Positions 1 to 10,495 of a DNA stretch of 64,000 nt are shown here, piece after piece. Below the pieces are notes generated by a model. It did no database searches, was not told the DNA's origin, and was given only the letters and a program-made list of their open reading frames with translations. How positions within the stretch are numbered: the stretch's first letter is position 1; each line of letters begins with the position of its first letter. The position numbers were made by a program, and so were the translations under genes. Source of the stretch: Chara braunii (lineage: Eukaryota > Streptophyta > Charophyceae > Charales > Characeae); the NCBI GenBank assembly GCA_003427395.1, contig BFEA01000524.1, positions 288,655 through 352,654 on the forward strand. The letters are read 5' to 3'.

Positions 1-169
1 CTGAAAACAGACAATGGCTGGGGTATACCCCAGCGGACTGACGGGACTGGACTGGACTGGCTGGTACCGACAGAGGTACCGGCCTGGACTGGCCTACCCC
101 GAATATAACACAGGCCTGTGAGAACAGGCCAAGGGGCTGGTCTCACAGGCCAACCCGAGGTCCGCTGCA
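1..169 (-). repeat. Terminal part of a dispersed LTR-like repeat
   Basis: This stretch matches, in reverse orientation, 54419 to about 54590, and its left part matches 12510-12580. Shared landmarks are the palindrome CTGGGGTATACCCCAG (18-33), a GGTACC-flanked segment and a GC-rich block reading GGCCTGTGAGAACAGGCC. Read on the minus strand the repeat begins TGCAGCGGACC at 169; the copy at 54419 begins TGTAGCGGACC. The TG start suggests an LTR edge, but no paired LTR, primer site or target duplication is visible because the window begins inside the repeat. Confidence 0.55.
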
Positions 170-179
170 TAAGTGTATT

Positions 180-1005
180 CAGTGTGCTGTCTCTCTTTAT
201 TTTTTGGGGAAAGTTCGGTTGTGGCACAGACTAGTTTCAAAAGGGCAACGAAAACACACGTGGGCAACAAACTCGCGCACCGAGTTCAAAAGAGCAACAA
301 AAGGATTTTCACCTGCGTGCGGAGTTTGAAAAGGGCAACCACAACCATTTTTACCGTTATCGCCCTTTTCAAACTCGGCACCCAATTTTGTCGCCCGCAC
401 ATGTTTTTTTTGCCCTTTCCAAACTGAAAGTGTGACACTGCCGTATTTGTTTCTTATTTTTTTTCTGTGTATGGTACATTACACTATATAGCAGTACATT
501 AGTATAATTAGGTACACCACATAGCGCATTTTACTATTTTTGCCCACCGGGAGGGTGAGAGAGAGAGTGTGTAACATTGTGTATGCGCATGTGTTTGTGT
601 GCGACACTGTCTTGCAGTGTGTTGAACTATGTTGTTTCTCTTTATTTTTTGGGGTAAGTTTGGTTGTGGCACAGACGAGTTTGAAAAGGGCAACAAAATC
701 ACACGTGGGCAACAAACTCGCGCAGCGAGTTCAAAAGAGCAACAAGAGGATTTTCACCTGCGTGCGGAGTTTGAAAAGGGCAACCACAGCCATTTTTACC
801 GTTATCAACCTTTTCAAACTCAGCACCCGATTTTGTCACCCGCACATGCTTTTTTTAAGTTTTTTGCCTTCTCAAACTGAAAGTGTGAGACTGCCGTACT
901 TGTTTCTTTTGTTTTTTTCTGTGTATGGTATATTACACTATATAGTATATAACAGTATATTGACTATTATTAAGTACACCACATAGTGCATTTTACTATT
1001 TTTGT
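180..1005. repeat. Tandem duplication, ~444-bp unit, two copies
   Basis: Positions ~180-541 and ~616-1003 are two diverged copies of one unit, offset by about 440-445 bp. Each copy carries short phrases of the type AAAAGGGCAAC in both orientations ('gagtttgaaaagggcaac' and 'gcccttttcaaactc'), so the unit has internal dyad symmetry. Each ends in the same AT-rich run leading to 'cacatagcgcattttactattttt'. Open frames cross both copies but differ between them, so I do not call a gene. Confidence 0.75.
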
Positions 1006-1013
1006 CCGCCTTT

Positions 1014-1190
1014 GTTTTGCAGTCCGGACATTTCCAGACTTTTCCGGACATTCCACACACTCCGGACTGTCTGGACCGCAGCATGTCCGGATGTCTGGAC
1101 ATGTCCGGAAATCCGGATTTCCGGACGGGTCCATACGTGCATCCGGTCTGATGTTCGGAAATGTCCGGGTCTGGGTCCGGCGAAGCCATG
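1014..1190. repeat. Cluster of TCCGGA/GTCCGGAC motifs
   Basis: Within about 175 bp the hexamer TCCGGA or close variants (TCCGGAC, TCTGGAC, TTCCGGA) occurs more than ten times at irregular spacing, including back-to-back palindromic forms near 1100-1125. It lies directly after the duplicated unit. No protein similarity is visible. It could be a degenerate short tandem repeat or a clustered binding-site region. Confidence 0.55.
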
Positions 1191-1383
1191 GTATGTATGT
1201 GTTTCCAACTTTCCAAACATCACCGTTGTTCTACAGCCCTATTGAGCAAGGCTGTATAGGCAAGTTCATTTAGTGTGCAAGAATACCACGAAGACCGCTG
1301 CACTCGCTTGGCCGGCCTTTTCTCCTTTTGGCCATTATTGGGGCACTCTTTCTTTTCTTTTTTTTTTAAGCTAAACTATATTC

Positions 1384-1511
1384 TTCTCTCATTGGCCTGA
1401 CAGTTGATATACCCAATACTGCAGAATTTGCTTAAAAGTGCTAGACCTTCTCTCATTGGCCTGACAGNTGATATACCCAATACTGCAGAATTTGCTTAAA
1501 AGTGCTAGACC
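1384..1511. repeat. Exact 64-bp direct duplication containing a single N
   Basis: A 64-bp sequence starting 'ttctctcattggcctgacag' at 1384 is repeated immediately at 1448, identical except for one N at 1468. A perfect adjacent duplication with a lone N inside it suggests an assembly join whose overlap was not collapsed rather than a biological repeat. Confidence 0.7.
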
Positions 1512-1739
1512 TTGTGGTAGGTATCAGTGTTCCCAACTTCCCCCCTACATTTGTGGTTGAGGACGAACTGCCCTCAAATCTGTTTATGAAACCCACAATT
1601 GCACTCAATAGCCATTCATCAGTCCTCTGCATTCGTCTGCATTCATTTGCATTCCAATGGTCTATGGAGCATAAATGTCATAAACTCATCTGTAGATAAA
1701 TAGCTTGTTGTGTTGTTATCCCTACTCGTACGGTGCATT

Positions 1740-1915
1740 CATTTGCCTTCGTATCCCTTCATCTGCATTCATTTGCATTCATGTCCCTTCATCTGCATTC
1801 ATTTGCATTCATATCCCTTCATCTGCATTCACTTGCATTCATATTCCTTCATCTACATTCATTTGCATTCATTTGCATTCATGTCCCTTCATTTGCATTC
1901 ATTTGCATTCATTTC
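1740..1915. repeat. Minisatellite of TTCATTTGCA / TCCCTTCATC words
   Basis: About 170 bp consist of repeats of 'ttcatttgcattcat' alternating with 'tcccttcatctgcattc', giving a higher-order period near 36 bp. Frames stay open across it because the repeat lacks stops, not because of evident coding constraint. Confidence 0.8.
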
Positions 1916-2029
1916 CGTTAACAGTTTCCAATGCATTTATGTGGATTCCAAGCACAAGTACTGTGTGTGTATGTGTATAAGAAAGTACTGGTAGCAGAAG
2001 TGGGTTTCATGGCCCAAGTACAGGGCGCA

Positions 2030-3450
2030 GAAATCAGAGAAGAGGAATCGGTCCAAACGAAGCCAGGCCCCCCACACCATATTGGACTGCATTGCTATGG
2101 ATATGGTGGCAGTAATGCGGAAGAAGGTGGGTAGACCCCAATCCAAAGATGAGATATTGAGGCAACCTCTGTTTGGTAATCCGTGGGTGAGAGACGAAAG
2201 TGATCACCAGCTATCCCTTAACCCTAAAGGAAGGATATGGCTATCGTCGACCAAACACGGAGTTTGGAAAGTGAGCCATCCGTGGAACGAGGAGAAAAAG
2301 GACTGGGTGACCGAGCAGGAACCGGCCTCCCAGCTCAAAGGATGTCACCGACGAGACGAGAACCTACAATCCATTATCAACTGCATCCCAGAAGGCTGGA
2401 AGGAGTTGTTGATCGGGTGAATGGGGAGTGAGGGTGCAAGATTTAACCCTCTCAAGGGCCTATCAATTCTCCCATAAATAGCAAGGGTCGGATACCCTGG
2501 CTGTGTTTACCTCTTTCCCAATTACCCCTTCGACGCAAGGCCTCCCATCTATCCTGAATAAGGAGGTGGGAAGAACAGTCCTAATCCCTTTTGTTCACAG
2601 AAGAGTAAGAGTGTTGGGATTATGGCCAAAAACAATCTTCAGAATAGATACGGCGATTCAAGACTTGGAATTTGATCCAGCAGAGTGGGCTTGGACACCA
2701 GATAGAAGGAGAAGTCTCAAAACGAATGTCCCCATCTAGGAATACACAGTCAAACTGGGATACAACTTACTCCTCAAACAAAACAACCTGACCCAACAAT
2801 CAAGAACATATGGCAGAAGTTATACCATGGAAAAATTTAAAATCAATCCGTCCAGTCAAAAACAGAAGCATCCAATGGCTCATCTCATACGTGGCTCTAC
2901 CAGTTAACCCCTGGCTGCAGATCAGAAGAAGTAAGAATGACCCCAACAGTTCAGATTTATGCGCGGTATGTTCAGAAAATGAACCAGAAGATATGCTACA
3001 TTGAATGATACGCTGTAGAGAGGCAACAGAATACCGGGCGAGGGCCTCGGATCTCTGGGATTCCCTCTTCTCGACTCCCCTCCCTGAACACCCCATCCAA
3101 CTCCTTCTATGGACTAACATCCCAGCTCAATTCCACAAGACAGAGAAAGCGTGGTTTGGAATGATAAAAAAGGTAACGCTGTGGTCCATCTGGAAGGAAA
3201 GGTGGTGCAGAACCATTGAGAGACTCTCAACTCCAAGGTAGAAGGTATGAGCGGAGACAAGGACCTTCATTCAGGCAGAGATTCTTTGTGAGTGGCATAA
3301 GACGAGACACTCCATGCCAGATGACGAAGAGCAACAGAGAAGAATCACGGCAAAATTCACTAAGGTGTGGCTCGCTGGGGCCAAAGTAGCTGTTGCATAC
3401 TGTAACGGTGCAGACCAGAACAAGAACCGACCTCTCTCACAAAGTACAAG
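2030..3450 (+). pseudogene. Decayed 3' end of a non-LTR retrotransposon (LINE) ORF2
   Basis: Short open frames at 2082-2420, 2810-3004 and 3005-3241 read as one broken protein. The most telling part is at 2810-3060, a segment ending LCAVCSENEPEDMLH, a stop, then MIRCREA. This gives C-x2-C-x8-H-x4/5-C, the zinc-binding pattern found after the reverse transcriptase domain of plant L1-type LINEs. It is followed by a Trp-rich region (positions 3060-3240) typical of the LINE C-terminus. Several stops and frameshifts make it non-functional. No RT catalytic motif is present, so this is a 5'-truncated copy. The LINE assignment rests on this pattern only; confidence is moderate. Confidence 0.5.
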
Positions 3451-3734
3451 ATAGCGTAGCGGCAGACTTAGATACCAATGATCCGAACAATCAATATTGC
3501 AATGCAGCCCNGAACATACATCATCATCATCATCATTCCATGGTGTGAAGGGGTCTGGCGCTCACACAGGAAGANTGNGCCAGCCCCAACCATACNCANA
3601 CGAAGAAGAGGGGGGTTAGACGAAGAAGAGGGGAAGATGGGAATGTCGTCAACACCAAGTCTTCGGCACAGGCCCAAATAGTCCCTCGTCAAAATGTCTG
3701 AATCCCAATGTCGAGTCTGGATCCAATGTCGTCA

Positions 3735-3880
3735 AGTCTCAAGTCACAACTCTTTCTCTCTCTCTCTCTCTGTCGTAGTCCGCTGATACTGAGAAGTCAG
3801 GCAGTGAGAGGGTGGAGAAGAGATGGTGGACTTAGAAGATGAAGAAGAAGAACTCTTTCTCTCTCTCTCTCTCAGTCCGT
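3735..3880. repeat. Short (TC)n tracts and direct repeat
   Basis: Two copies of 'aactctttctctctctctctctc' occur near 3750 and 3850, each followed by a related 'tcgtagtccgctgatactg'/'cagtccgtactaacctg' segment. The flanking 3500-3620 bases contain several N's. Apart from these I see no gene in 3450-4320. Confidence 0.55.
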
Positions 3881-4319
3881 ACTAACCTGTGAAGTTGGCG
3901 CCTTGATGCAGGTACCTCGAAGATGGAGCTGGAGCTATGGCGCCACAGGTAAGTCTCGCTGGCCTCCGCCAGCCATCCCTCTCCAACACTACTACTACCA
4001 CCTACTAGCGCCCAGCGCTGAAGACTACTGCTAGTGCTAAGCTACTCCTGCAGCGCTCCTCCTGAGTGCTGCGGCTGAATCCTGAAGACTACTCCTGCCT
4101 TCTGTCCAACTACCTACCCGTGAAGTGCATGGGAATTCCCTATGCACTACTCAGCCTGCCTCTTGACTGCAGGGTGAGGCAGTCCAGGAGGCTGCTCTTG
4201 CCAATGCCGAAGGGAGTCAGGGGCTGCTGCTGCAGCTCCTGCTTGAGGCTGTCGTGGGAACAGGCTAAAGATAGCCTGTTCCCGAAACCCTGGTTTTGTG
4301 CCTGAGTGTTAGGGCAGGT

Positions 4320-4525
4320 CGATCTTATGAGGGCCCGAAAGTGGCCCTCTGTGTCAGGCTGAAAAGACTCAGGGCTGAAAAGCCCTGTTTTAGGCTGAAA
4401 ACGAAATAGGGCCTGCAGGCCCTCGTTTTCAGTTTTCAGGCTGAAACGACATGGGGCCTGTAAGCCCTTATTTCTAGGCTTTTAGGCTGAGAATGCGGGA
4501 CGGGCCCTGCAGGCCCGTGTGGCTA
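4320..4525. repeat. Cluster of GC-rich hairpins
   Basis: Several dyads sit side by side: CAGGGCT-GAA-AAGCCCTG near 4370-4388; a long one at 4395-4432 with CTGAAAACGA pairing to CGTTTTCAG around the inner palindrome GGGCCTGCAGGCCC; a variant near 4440-4475; and ACGGGCCCTGCAGGCCCGT at about 4501-4519. All share 'ggctgaaa' and 'gcccTGCAGgc' elements, so they look like diverged copies of one hairpin-forming unit. Confidence 0.65.
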
Positions 4526-4789
4526 CGCAGTATGCCACAGTAGCAGAGATAAATGACCTTCGCATACAGTGGAAAGACTGGCACAACTCAGAAGCAGGGT
4601 GGAGAGGGCAGAGATCCCGGCCAGCAGATGGACAAGATCTATCACAGGCCACGTAATATTGAAGGGCAAATTCCGATATTGCATCCTCCGTAGCTTCTTT
4701 TACCTTTCTTGCTCTTTATTATTTATCTGACAGGTTCATGATGTGGACCTGAGAGGAATGGTGGAAGTAAGGCAAGCTGACAGTCAATC

Positions 4790-4961
4790 CTCCACGATGC
4801 TGGTCAGGGTTCCTTTGGCCAGACTGAAGGAAGCTTGAGTGTGTGTCATTTATTCTGACTTGCCGGTGGAATAGGAACCGGACTGATGCTTCCCAGAATG
4901 GAAATGGAGCCAGGGCCATGAGGACCTGTTTAAAAACGAAAAAAAGAAAAGAAAAGAAAAA
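4790..4961 (+). mobile_element. A-tailed dispersed repeat (SINE-like), copy A
   Basis: The 3' part (from 'tgacttgccggtggaatagg', 4857) matches 6658-6735 and 11499-11570 over about 75 bp and ends here in an interrupted A/G tail, 4931-4961. All three copies lie in the same orientation within 7 kb. A shared 3' end plus A-rich tail is the signature of LINE-mobilised retroposons. The 5' end is not conserved enough to delimit and no target duplication was found. Confidence 0.6.
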
Positions 4962-5340
4962 GTGGTTTTCATGAGGCTAGCTACACCCACCTACCTGCAC
5001 ATAGAGTGTGCGTATACGGAAGTTGGCATCCAGATTGTTCAGTTTTGTCAACTTGTTGTTATTCAGCCACAAGGACTCCAGGTTCACCTTGCCTCGCAAC
5101 AAACACAAAACAGCAAGAGTGAGTAGAAGAACACAAAGATACAGAGGAGTGTCAAACCAAGCCATCTGGATTGTTAAGTATTGTCCACTTCTTGTTATTA
5201 TCAAACGCGAGGGGTCCAGGTTCACTTTGCCGTGCCAACAACACAAAACAGCAACAGATACGACCATGAATGGAGTTGAGCATTTGGAGGCCATCAAGGC
5301 TGACTCTCAAATTCGCACCTTTTATGATTGACAAAGAGTG

Positions 5341-6039
5341 AGCTGCGGATTGCCCAGTGGTTAGGGCACCGGTTGGAAATGCACATTGTGGTCTGAGGTT
5401 GCGGGCTCAAAACCCCACAGCCTTGTGCATAGGCTGCTGGCACGGCATTAGGTTGACGCACTACCACTTACACACTGAGTGCGCGTGCGGCCAGGGGCCA
5501 CGGATGTACGTAAGGATCCGCATAGACCTGACCTGGGGTCCACCTGAGAGGGTACCCAACAGATACAAGCCCCTGCGCAGTCCTGGGTCCTCCGAAACGA
5601 CTGTGGGTGCCTCCCCTTGGGTTGCTGGAGGCCATGGGGGGAGGGACGGCTCCGGGAGGGGCAGTAGGGATGACTACGGGAGGAGTGAAGGGCTCACCCC
5701 GTTCCTAGCAGGATCCACTCTCATCCCCACAGCACCTGGTGACTGTGGTGCATTTGCCTCCCGACCGGGTGCCTCAGGGATGCAGGACCCTGAGTTCGAG
5801 GGGGGTGTGCACTGGCGCAGCGGCCTAGTAGCTCCGGTCCAGGCTGGTACTCACGGGTGTGTGTTGCAAGGTCTCTCTTCTTCCCCCCTCTCTGAGAACT
5901 CCGATCTTGAGTGATTCCTGAGTGAGTAGGGGGGTCCGCTGTGCTGAACCCGGCGCGTGAAGCCCCCTGCCGGATTTCCTCCCTGAGTCATAACCCCGAC
6001 ACCTCCACAACCTATAAAAAAAAAGAAAAAAAAAAAAAA
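5341..6039 (+). mobile_element. tRNA-headed SINE with poly(A) tail and target-site duplication
   Basis: The element starts with a tRNA-like head. An A-box-like 'ttgcccagtggttagggca' (about 5348-5366) is followed by a B-box-like 'gcgggctcaaaacccc' near 5400-5416. A ~600-bp body follows, ending in an A tail with one G (about 6016-6040). The 8-bp sequence AAAGAGTG is found immediately before the head (5333-5340) and after the tail (6040-6047), as expected for a target-site duplication. At ~700 bp it is long for a SINE. An open frame of 185 codons (5357-5914) crosses the body but reads like GC-rich non-coding sequence. Confidence 0.7.
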
Positions 6040-6094
6040 AAAGAGTGGCCCAGGAATGACCGTGCATAGCCTACCTCTCTCTATGTGTTTGGTT

Positions 6095-6168
6095 TGCGCT
6101 AACTAGTAATTAGTAATTATTAATTGCTAATTACTAGTAATTAGTAATTACTGATTAGGAATTACAGC
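6095..6168. repeat. AT-rich inverted-repeat tract
   Basis: About 70 bp are built from TAATTAGTAATTA and its complement, for example 'actagtaattagtaattatt' followed by 'aattactagtaattagtaat'. The tract can fold on itself almost throughout. It lies between the SINE and the U6 retropseudogene. Confidence 0.65.
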
Positions 6169-6228
6169 TTTTCAGCCTTTTGGCCCTTTTCTGCTTGTAT
6201 TGTCACTTGCAGTATTACTTGCAGGTGC

Positions 6229-6338
6229 TTTTTTTTTTTTCCCCTGACCATTTCTTAATTTATGTGTGTCATCCTTGCACAGTGGCCCTGCTATCTTGTC
6301 TGTGTATTGTTCCTGTCTTAACAAATGTCCCCAAGGAC
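6229..6338 (-). pseudogene. U6 snRNA retropseudogene with poly(A) tail
   Basis: Read on the minus strand from 6338, the sequence follows U6 snRNA through its length. The 5' stem-loop region reads 'gtccttggggacat', followed by the GGAACAATACA segment, a degenerate 'AGCAGGGCC', then GCAAGGATGACACACATAAA and finally 'AAATGGTC' near 6241. Instead of the T-run of a pol III gene, the minus strand continues into 12 A's (plus 6229-6240). Imperfect 9-bp direct repeats flank it (GCAGGTGCT at 6221-6229, GCAGGCACT at 6340-6348). Substitutions in the catalytic core region show it is a dead, reverse-transcribed copy. It is established knowledge that U6 is a common substrate of LINE machinery. Confidence 0.8.
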
Positions 6339-6569
6339 AGCAGGCACTACTACCGTTTCTTAAGTTTTTTTCCATTTTTGAATTTTCAAAATTTTATCAA
6401 TGATTTTACTCCTGCAAGGGAAATGGACCCTTAGCACTACTGAATTTATCAGGAGTTATAAATGGGATTTGGAGTAGGCAAGGACTAACATGTTCAAGGC
6501 ACAAAAGAGAATGATTGAACAAGCTAATAAATGTCGCTTGCCTTCACCCATTCGTCCAGGACACTTAAA

Positions 6570-6762
6570 GAGATCTGAGTTTTCTAACATTTCAAGAAAG
6601 TTTTTGCCCTTACCATAAAGGGGAAGAGCATCTGTGAGTCCCTTATGTATTACCTTTGACTTGTCGGTGGAATAGGAACCGCACTGATGCTCCCCAAAAT
6701 GGAAAAGGAGCCAGAACCACAAGGTTCTGTTTTTGGGGAGAAAAAAAAAAAAGAAGAAAGTT
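6570..6762 (+). mobile_element. A-tailed dispersed repeat, copy B
   Basis: This copy shares 'cttaccataaaggggaagagc' with copy C and the 3' block 'gacttgtcggtggaatagga' with copies A and C. It ends in an A tail with G interruptions at about 6739-6760. It lies in the same orientation as its relatives. Confidence 0.65.
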
Positions 6763-7378
6763 GTTGCCCATTTATTGTAGTCCATGACAGGTTTTAGATA
6801 CAACAGGAGCTGATCCTTTCGGTCCCTCCTATGTATTGGCAGTATCCCCACATCTCAAAACCTACCCTGTCTTTCATGCATCCAAGTTGCTGCCTTTCAC
6901 ACCTGCGGATGAATTTTGAGACAGACCCCATCATTTCGGCCCTCCTATCCCTGGGAAGGGGTATGACATCGAGAGTACCAAGGATCAGCGGGGCACAGGC
7001 CCCAACTTCGAGTACCTTGTGAAGTTGCTTTTCCAACCACATACTGAATAACAGTGGTATACAAGGAAATAACTTCTCAAGACAGCTAAGTCCAATGTGT
7101 TGGCTCATGAGGCAAAACCGAAAGGGTTGCTGCCCCGCTGTTCTCCTTGTGGCAACTACTATCTCGGGGATCCTTGCTCCTCAGGAAGGTGGGAATGCTA
7201 TGAACTTGCACTTTCTCGGCGGGCTGTAACTGGAACCGGGGCAATTTTGAAAATTTTCTGAGTTTTGGGTCCTAATCGGTAACTGCAACAGGCCTCATCC
7301 GACAGGGAGAATTCTGCAAATTCCTAAACATTCGGTACTCCTGGCCCTAAACCTCGGCCAGGCCTAACCTGACTCCTT
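6763..7378. other. No recognisable gene or repeat
   Basis: Short open frames are present on both strands but none resembles a known domain, and I see no tandem structure. Confidence 0.5.
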
Positions 7379-7475
7379 GCTACTGCAAAGGACTAGTGAC
7401 CTTTCGCTACTGCAAGGGACTGGTGACTTTTTGCTACCGCAAGGGATCGTTGATCCTTTGTTACCGCCTTGGACT
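7379..7475. repeat. ~33-bp tandem repeat, four degenerate copies
   Basis: The phrase 'ttgctactgcaagggactggtgac' recurs about every 33 bp with substitutions, fading into 'ttgttaccgccttggactggt' at the right edge. Confidence 0.65.
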
Positions 7476-9110
7476 GGTACCACCATACTGGAAGAGTCAG
7501 GCCCGTTATTTTAGCTGTGTCCTCGGTCCTAGAGGTCCGGTCCAGAAGGTCTGTCTAGAACTATAAATAGCCTCCAGTCGCAGAGATAGGGGTCGTTTGG
7601 CCTGTTGGTCTGCAGTTGGTGTCAACGCTGTTTGGAGATTATTGTTGACGCTGCCAGGCTGATGGAGCAGCGCCATAGCTGGAGGCGACTGCTGAGTTCA
7701 GAACCCGCGCTGTAGCAGGTGCTTCAGGCGCTGAGCCTGGTGACACCGTATCTGTGTTGTTGGGGTTGGGCGCTGCCATATCTCCTTCATCTTGGTGGCT
7801 GTTCCTTCTTCTTCAAGTTGGAGGTTACTTCTTCTTCTTCATTGAGCTGGCACTGTCCATCCGGAGTGGATTCTGGACTGGCGCTGCTGTATCTGAGTTC
7901 ATTATGAGATGTGCTGGTGCAGATAGAGGTTCTAGGAGGAGGTGTCGGTGGTCTGCAAATCTGGGAGGCTGGGCGCTGGGTTTCTGCATGAGCTCCATAG
8001 CCAGTAGTTGGCAGGAGGAGGTTGGAGGAAGGAGAAGACTCCAGTAGCTTTGTTGAAGCACTGGCTGAGCTTGCTTGAGGTTGTTTATAACCCCGTTGAG
8101 ATATTTGGGTTCGTGGTGGAGCTGATTGGACTGGAGAGTGAAGACGGACTGGGGATGGAGAATTTATTCGTTTCTTTATGAGTTTTGGGCTTCTGCTGTG
8201 CACCTTCAGTCCGGTTGGTGTGGATGTCCCTATCCAAGTCTTCTTTTTTATTGTGCATGTGTACAGGAACAGGTGGATGCTATGTTGGATGATGTTCCAC
8301 TCAGTCACATAACAGACCGGTATCGGCAACTCGCCTTTCTGGCCATGGTTCCCTTGGATTGAGCTGCTATCATCGGAACTTGCTCTTTTGTCTGGGAACA
8401 TATTTCTGACCACCTACTGGAAACTTGTATGGATGGATCCTACCGACCCTACGACAAAGATTGTACGACAGCACCTACCGGTTGGGCTATGTTACATGGG
8501 ATGTGGGACCTTCGGAATTCTGGATCAGACCTGGGACTTATACACAGAAATGCATGAAACCCCTCTTTGATGTGCCCATGCTCAGCTTTCACGAGGCAGA
8601 CTGCAGCCAACATGAAGTCAGCCTCAATGGCATTATGCAAATTAACCCCCTGCTTACCAGGCTTGGACGGCACATTGAATAACTTGAGTTGTTATATTGC
8701 CTCAGAGGGCACAAAGCTGCAATGAACCCAGTCTGTTAGGTACTCAGAAGTCGTCAATCAACAGTAGTTACAATATCTGTCTGAAAGTCTCCAGATTGTG
8801 AAGTGATATCTCGAGCAGTATCTCATTATCCAAAAAGAGAAGAGTGTGGAGGGAGAATAGACAAAGGAGAGGAAGAGAGAATACACTGAACTCTTCAGAT
8901 CCCTCTCCTTCTCCGGGCTTCTTCCCACACTACATCATCAATGATAATAAGAATACTCCTGGTCACATAGAATAGTGTCACGTGGCACTTTATCTCATGA
9001 AGACTTTGAAGACACAACATATTTTCAGTCACGACGTTAGCCACAGGCGAGTACCCGATTCTCTACATCCACAGATCCCAATCTTCCTCTTCCTCGCAAC
9101 CAGTCACCTC
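7476..9110. other. No confidently identified gene
   Basis: Open frames up to 208 codons exist (7787-8413 minus; 8388-8690 plus in two frames). They are rich in Ser/Pro or low-complexity sequence and match nothing I recognise. CTTCTT-rich tracts lie near 7805-7845. I do not call genes here. Confidence 0.4.
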
Positions 9111-9119
9111 ATGTAGACA

Positions 9120-9400
9120 ACGTGGACAATGCCACGTCAGCAACCAATACAAGTGGCATACGCCACATCAACAATGAAGACCAATAGCAGCGCCACATAT
9201 ACCATGAGCAGCGCCATGTTAGCATGCCACATAGACCAGAGGCAGCACCACATATACCAAAGGCAGCACCAGGTCAGCATGCCACGTAGACCAGAGGCAG
9301 CGCCACATATACCAGAGGCAGCGCCACGTCAGCATGCCACGTAGACCAGAGGCAGCGCCACGTTAGCATGCCACGTAGACCAGAGGCAGCACCACATCAG
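9120..9400. repeat. Minisatellite with 'gccacgtagaccagaggcagc' core
   Basis: Variants of 'agcatgccacgtagaccagaggcagcgccacatatacc' repeat six or more times with irregular spacing (for example starts at 9276, 9331 and 9365, giving 55 and 34 bp). The array appears to mix two sub-units of roughly 21 and 34 bp. Confidence 0.75.
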
Positions 9401-10129
9401 CATTGCCTGGCGCACTGAGAAAGCGCCAGCATGCTGCCTCCCCTTTGTGTCGTCGCCCGCAGCGCCTGTGCACAGCCAGCATGTAGCCAGCGTCCAAGTA
9501 GCATAGCAAGACTGAATGCTTGACTCGCTCGAGGCCAGCCTTAAGTAGCAGTCGTCGAGGCTGTCCGGCCTCGGGTGCCTTTCCTCCAGTCGTCCAGATT
9601 GACTCACATCTCAAGGCCCGAATTGTACAGTTGCAGACTTCTCCCTTGGACCTGATGTTGTCTGGGTACCTGCATACAAACAAATGTGTGTGCTTGACCT
9701 GCGGCCTGGGCTAGGTACCTTTGGACTTTGACTGTTGGGTGGATCGACAGTTGACCGAAGTCAACTGTCACACGCCCAGGCCCTGACTTCGTGAAGGGCC
9801 CTTTCTGCCCTTATTTGGCCTGGGCTGAGGGCGGCCAAGTAGGCCTTCTGAGGGCCCTCAGTTCCACGAGACATATGGCATGGGTTATTGCAAAGCTGTT
9901 AAGGTGGGCCTACTCAGCTCATGTGCTCCCAGGCTCCAACATAGGGCAACGATCGCTTGGCAAGAGGAGAGTGAGGGGACAGGGGTTCACAATAGGCTGC
10001 CAACAGATGAAATCGAATCCAATGGTTAACAATAAAACATAGGTATCCGCACTACTAACATCTCATCACTGTAGCTGCATTCCTACCTGAGTAATTTTAT
10101 GGTGATCACAATTCTTAAGGGAAGCAATG

Positions 10130-10495
10130 TGCATTTGCTGCAAAGATATCATTGCTGCTACTGCTGCTTGTTGTGCTACAACTGCTGCCACTTTCACTGA
10201 CGATCCCTGTGGGCACTGCTGCTGCCGCTGTCTCCGCTTTTGCTGCTGCCACTATAAGCGCTGGTGGCCCCCAGAGCTGCTGCTGCTGCATCTACTAGTG
10301 CTGCTGCCATTGCTGCTGCTGCTGTTACTGCTGCTACTACTGCTGCTGCTGCTATTGCTACTGCTGCTACTACTAATGCTGTGACTGCTGTGACTGCAGT
10401 GGTGGCAGCAGCTGCTGCTGCCAATGCTGCCACTACTGCCAATGCTGCCAATGCTACCCATGCTGGTAATGCTGTTGCTGCTGCTTGCATCAGAT
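10130..10495. repeat. Imperfect CTG/CAG-type triplet repeat
   Basis: About 365 bp are dominated by (CTG)n and close triplets (ctg, cta, ttg, cca), densest at 10275-10385. Every frame is open and encodes homopolymer-like Leu, Ala or Ser stretches; the minus-strand 167- and 115-codon frames are by-products. The triplet phase is kept over most of the tract. Confidence 0.85.

Noticed and set aside
5357-5914. 185-codon protein
   Set aside because: It lies wholly within a delimited SINE with tRNA-like head, A tail and target duplication, and has no recognisable domain.
7787-8413. 208-codon minus-strand gene
   Set aside because: Ser/Pro-rich low-complexity translation of CTTCTT-rich DNA; no domain, no supporting neighbour or splice context I could establish.
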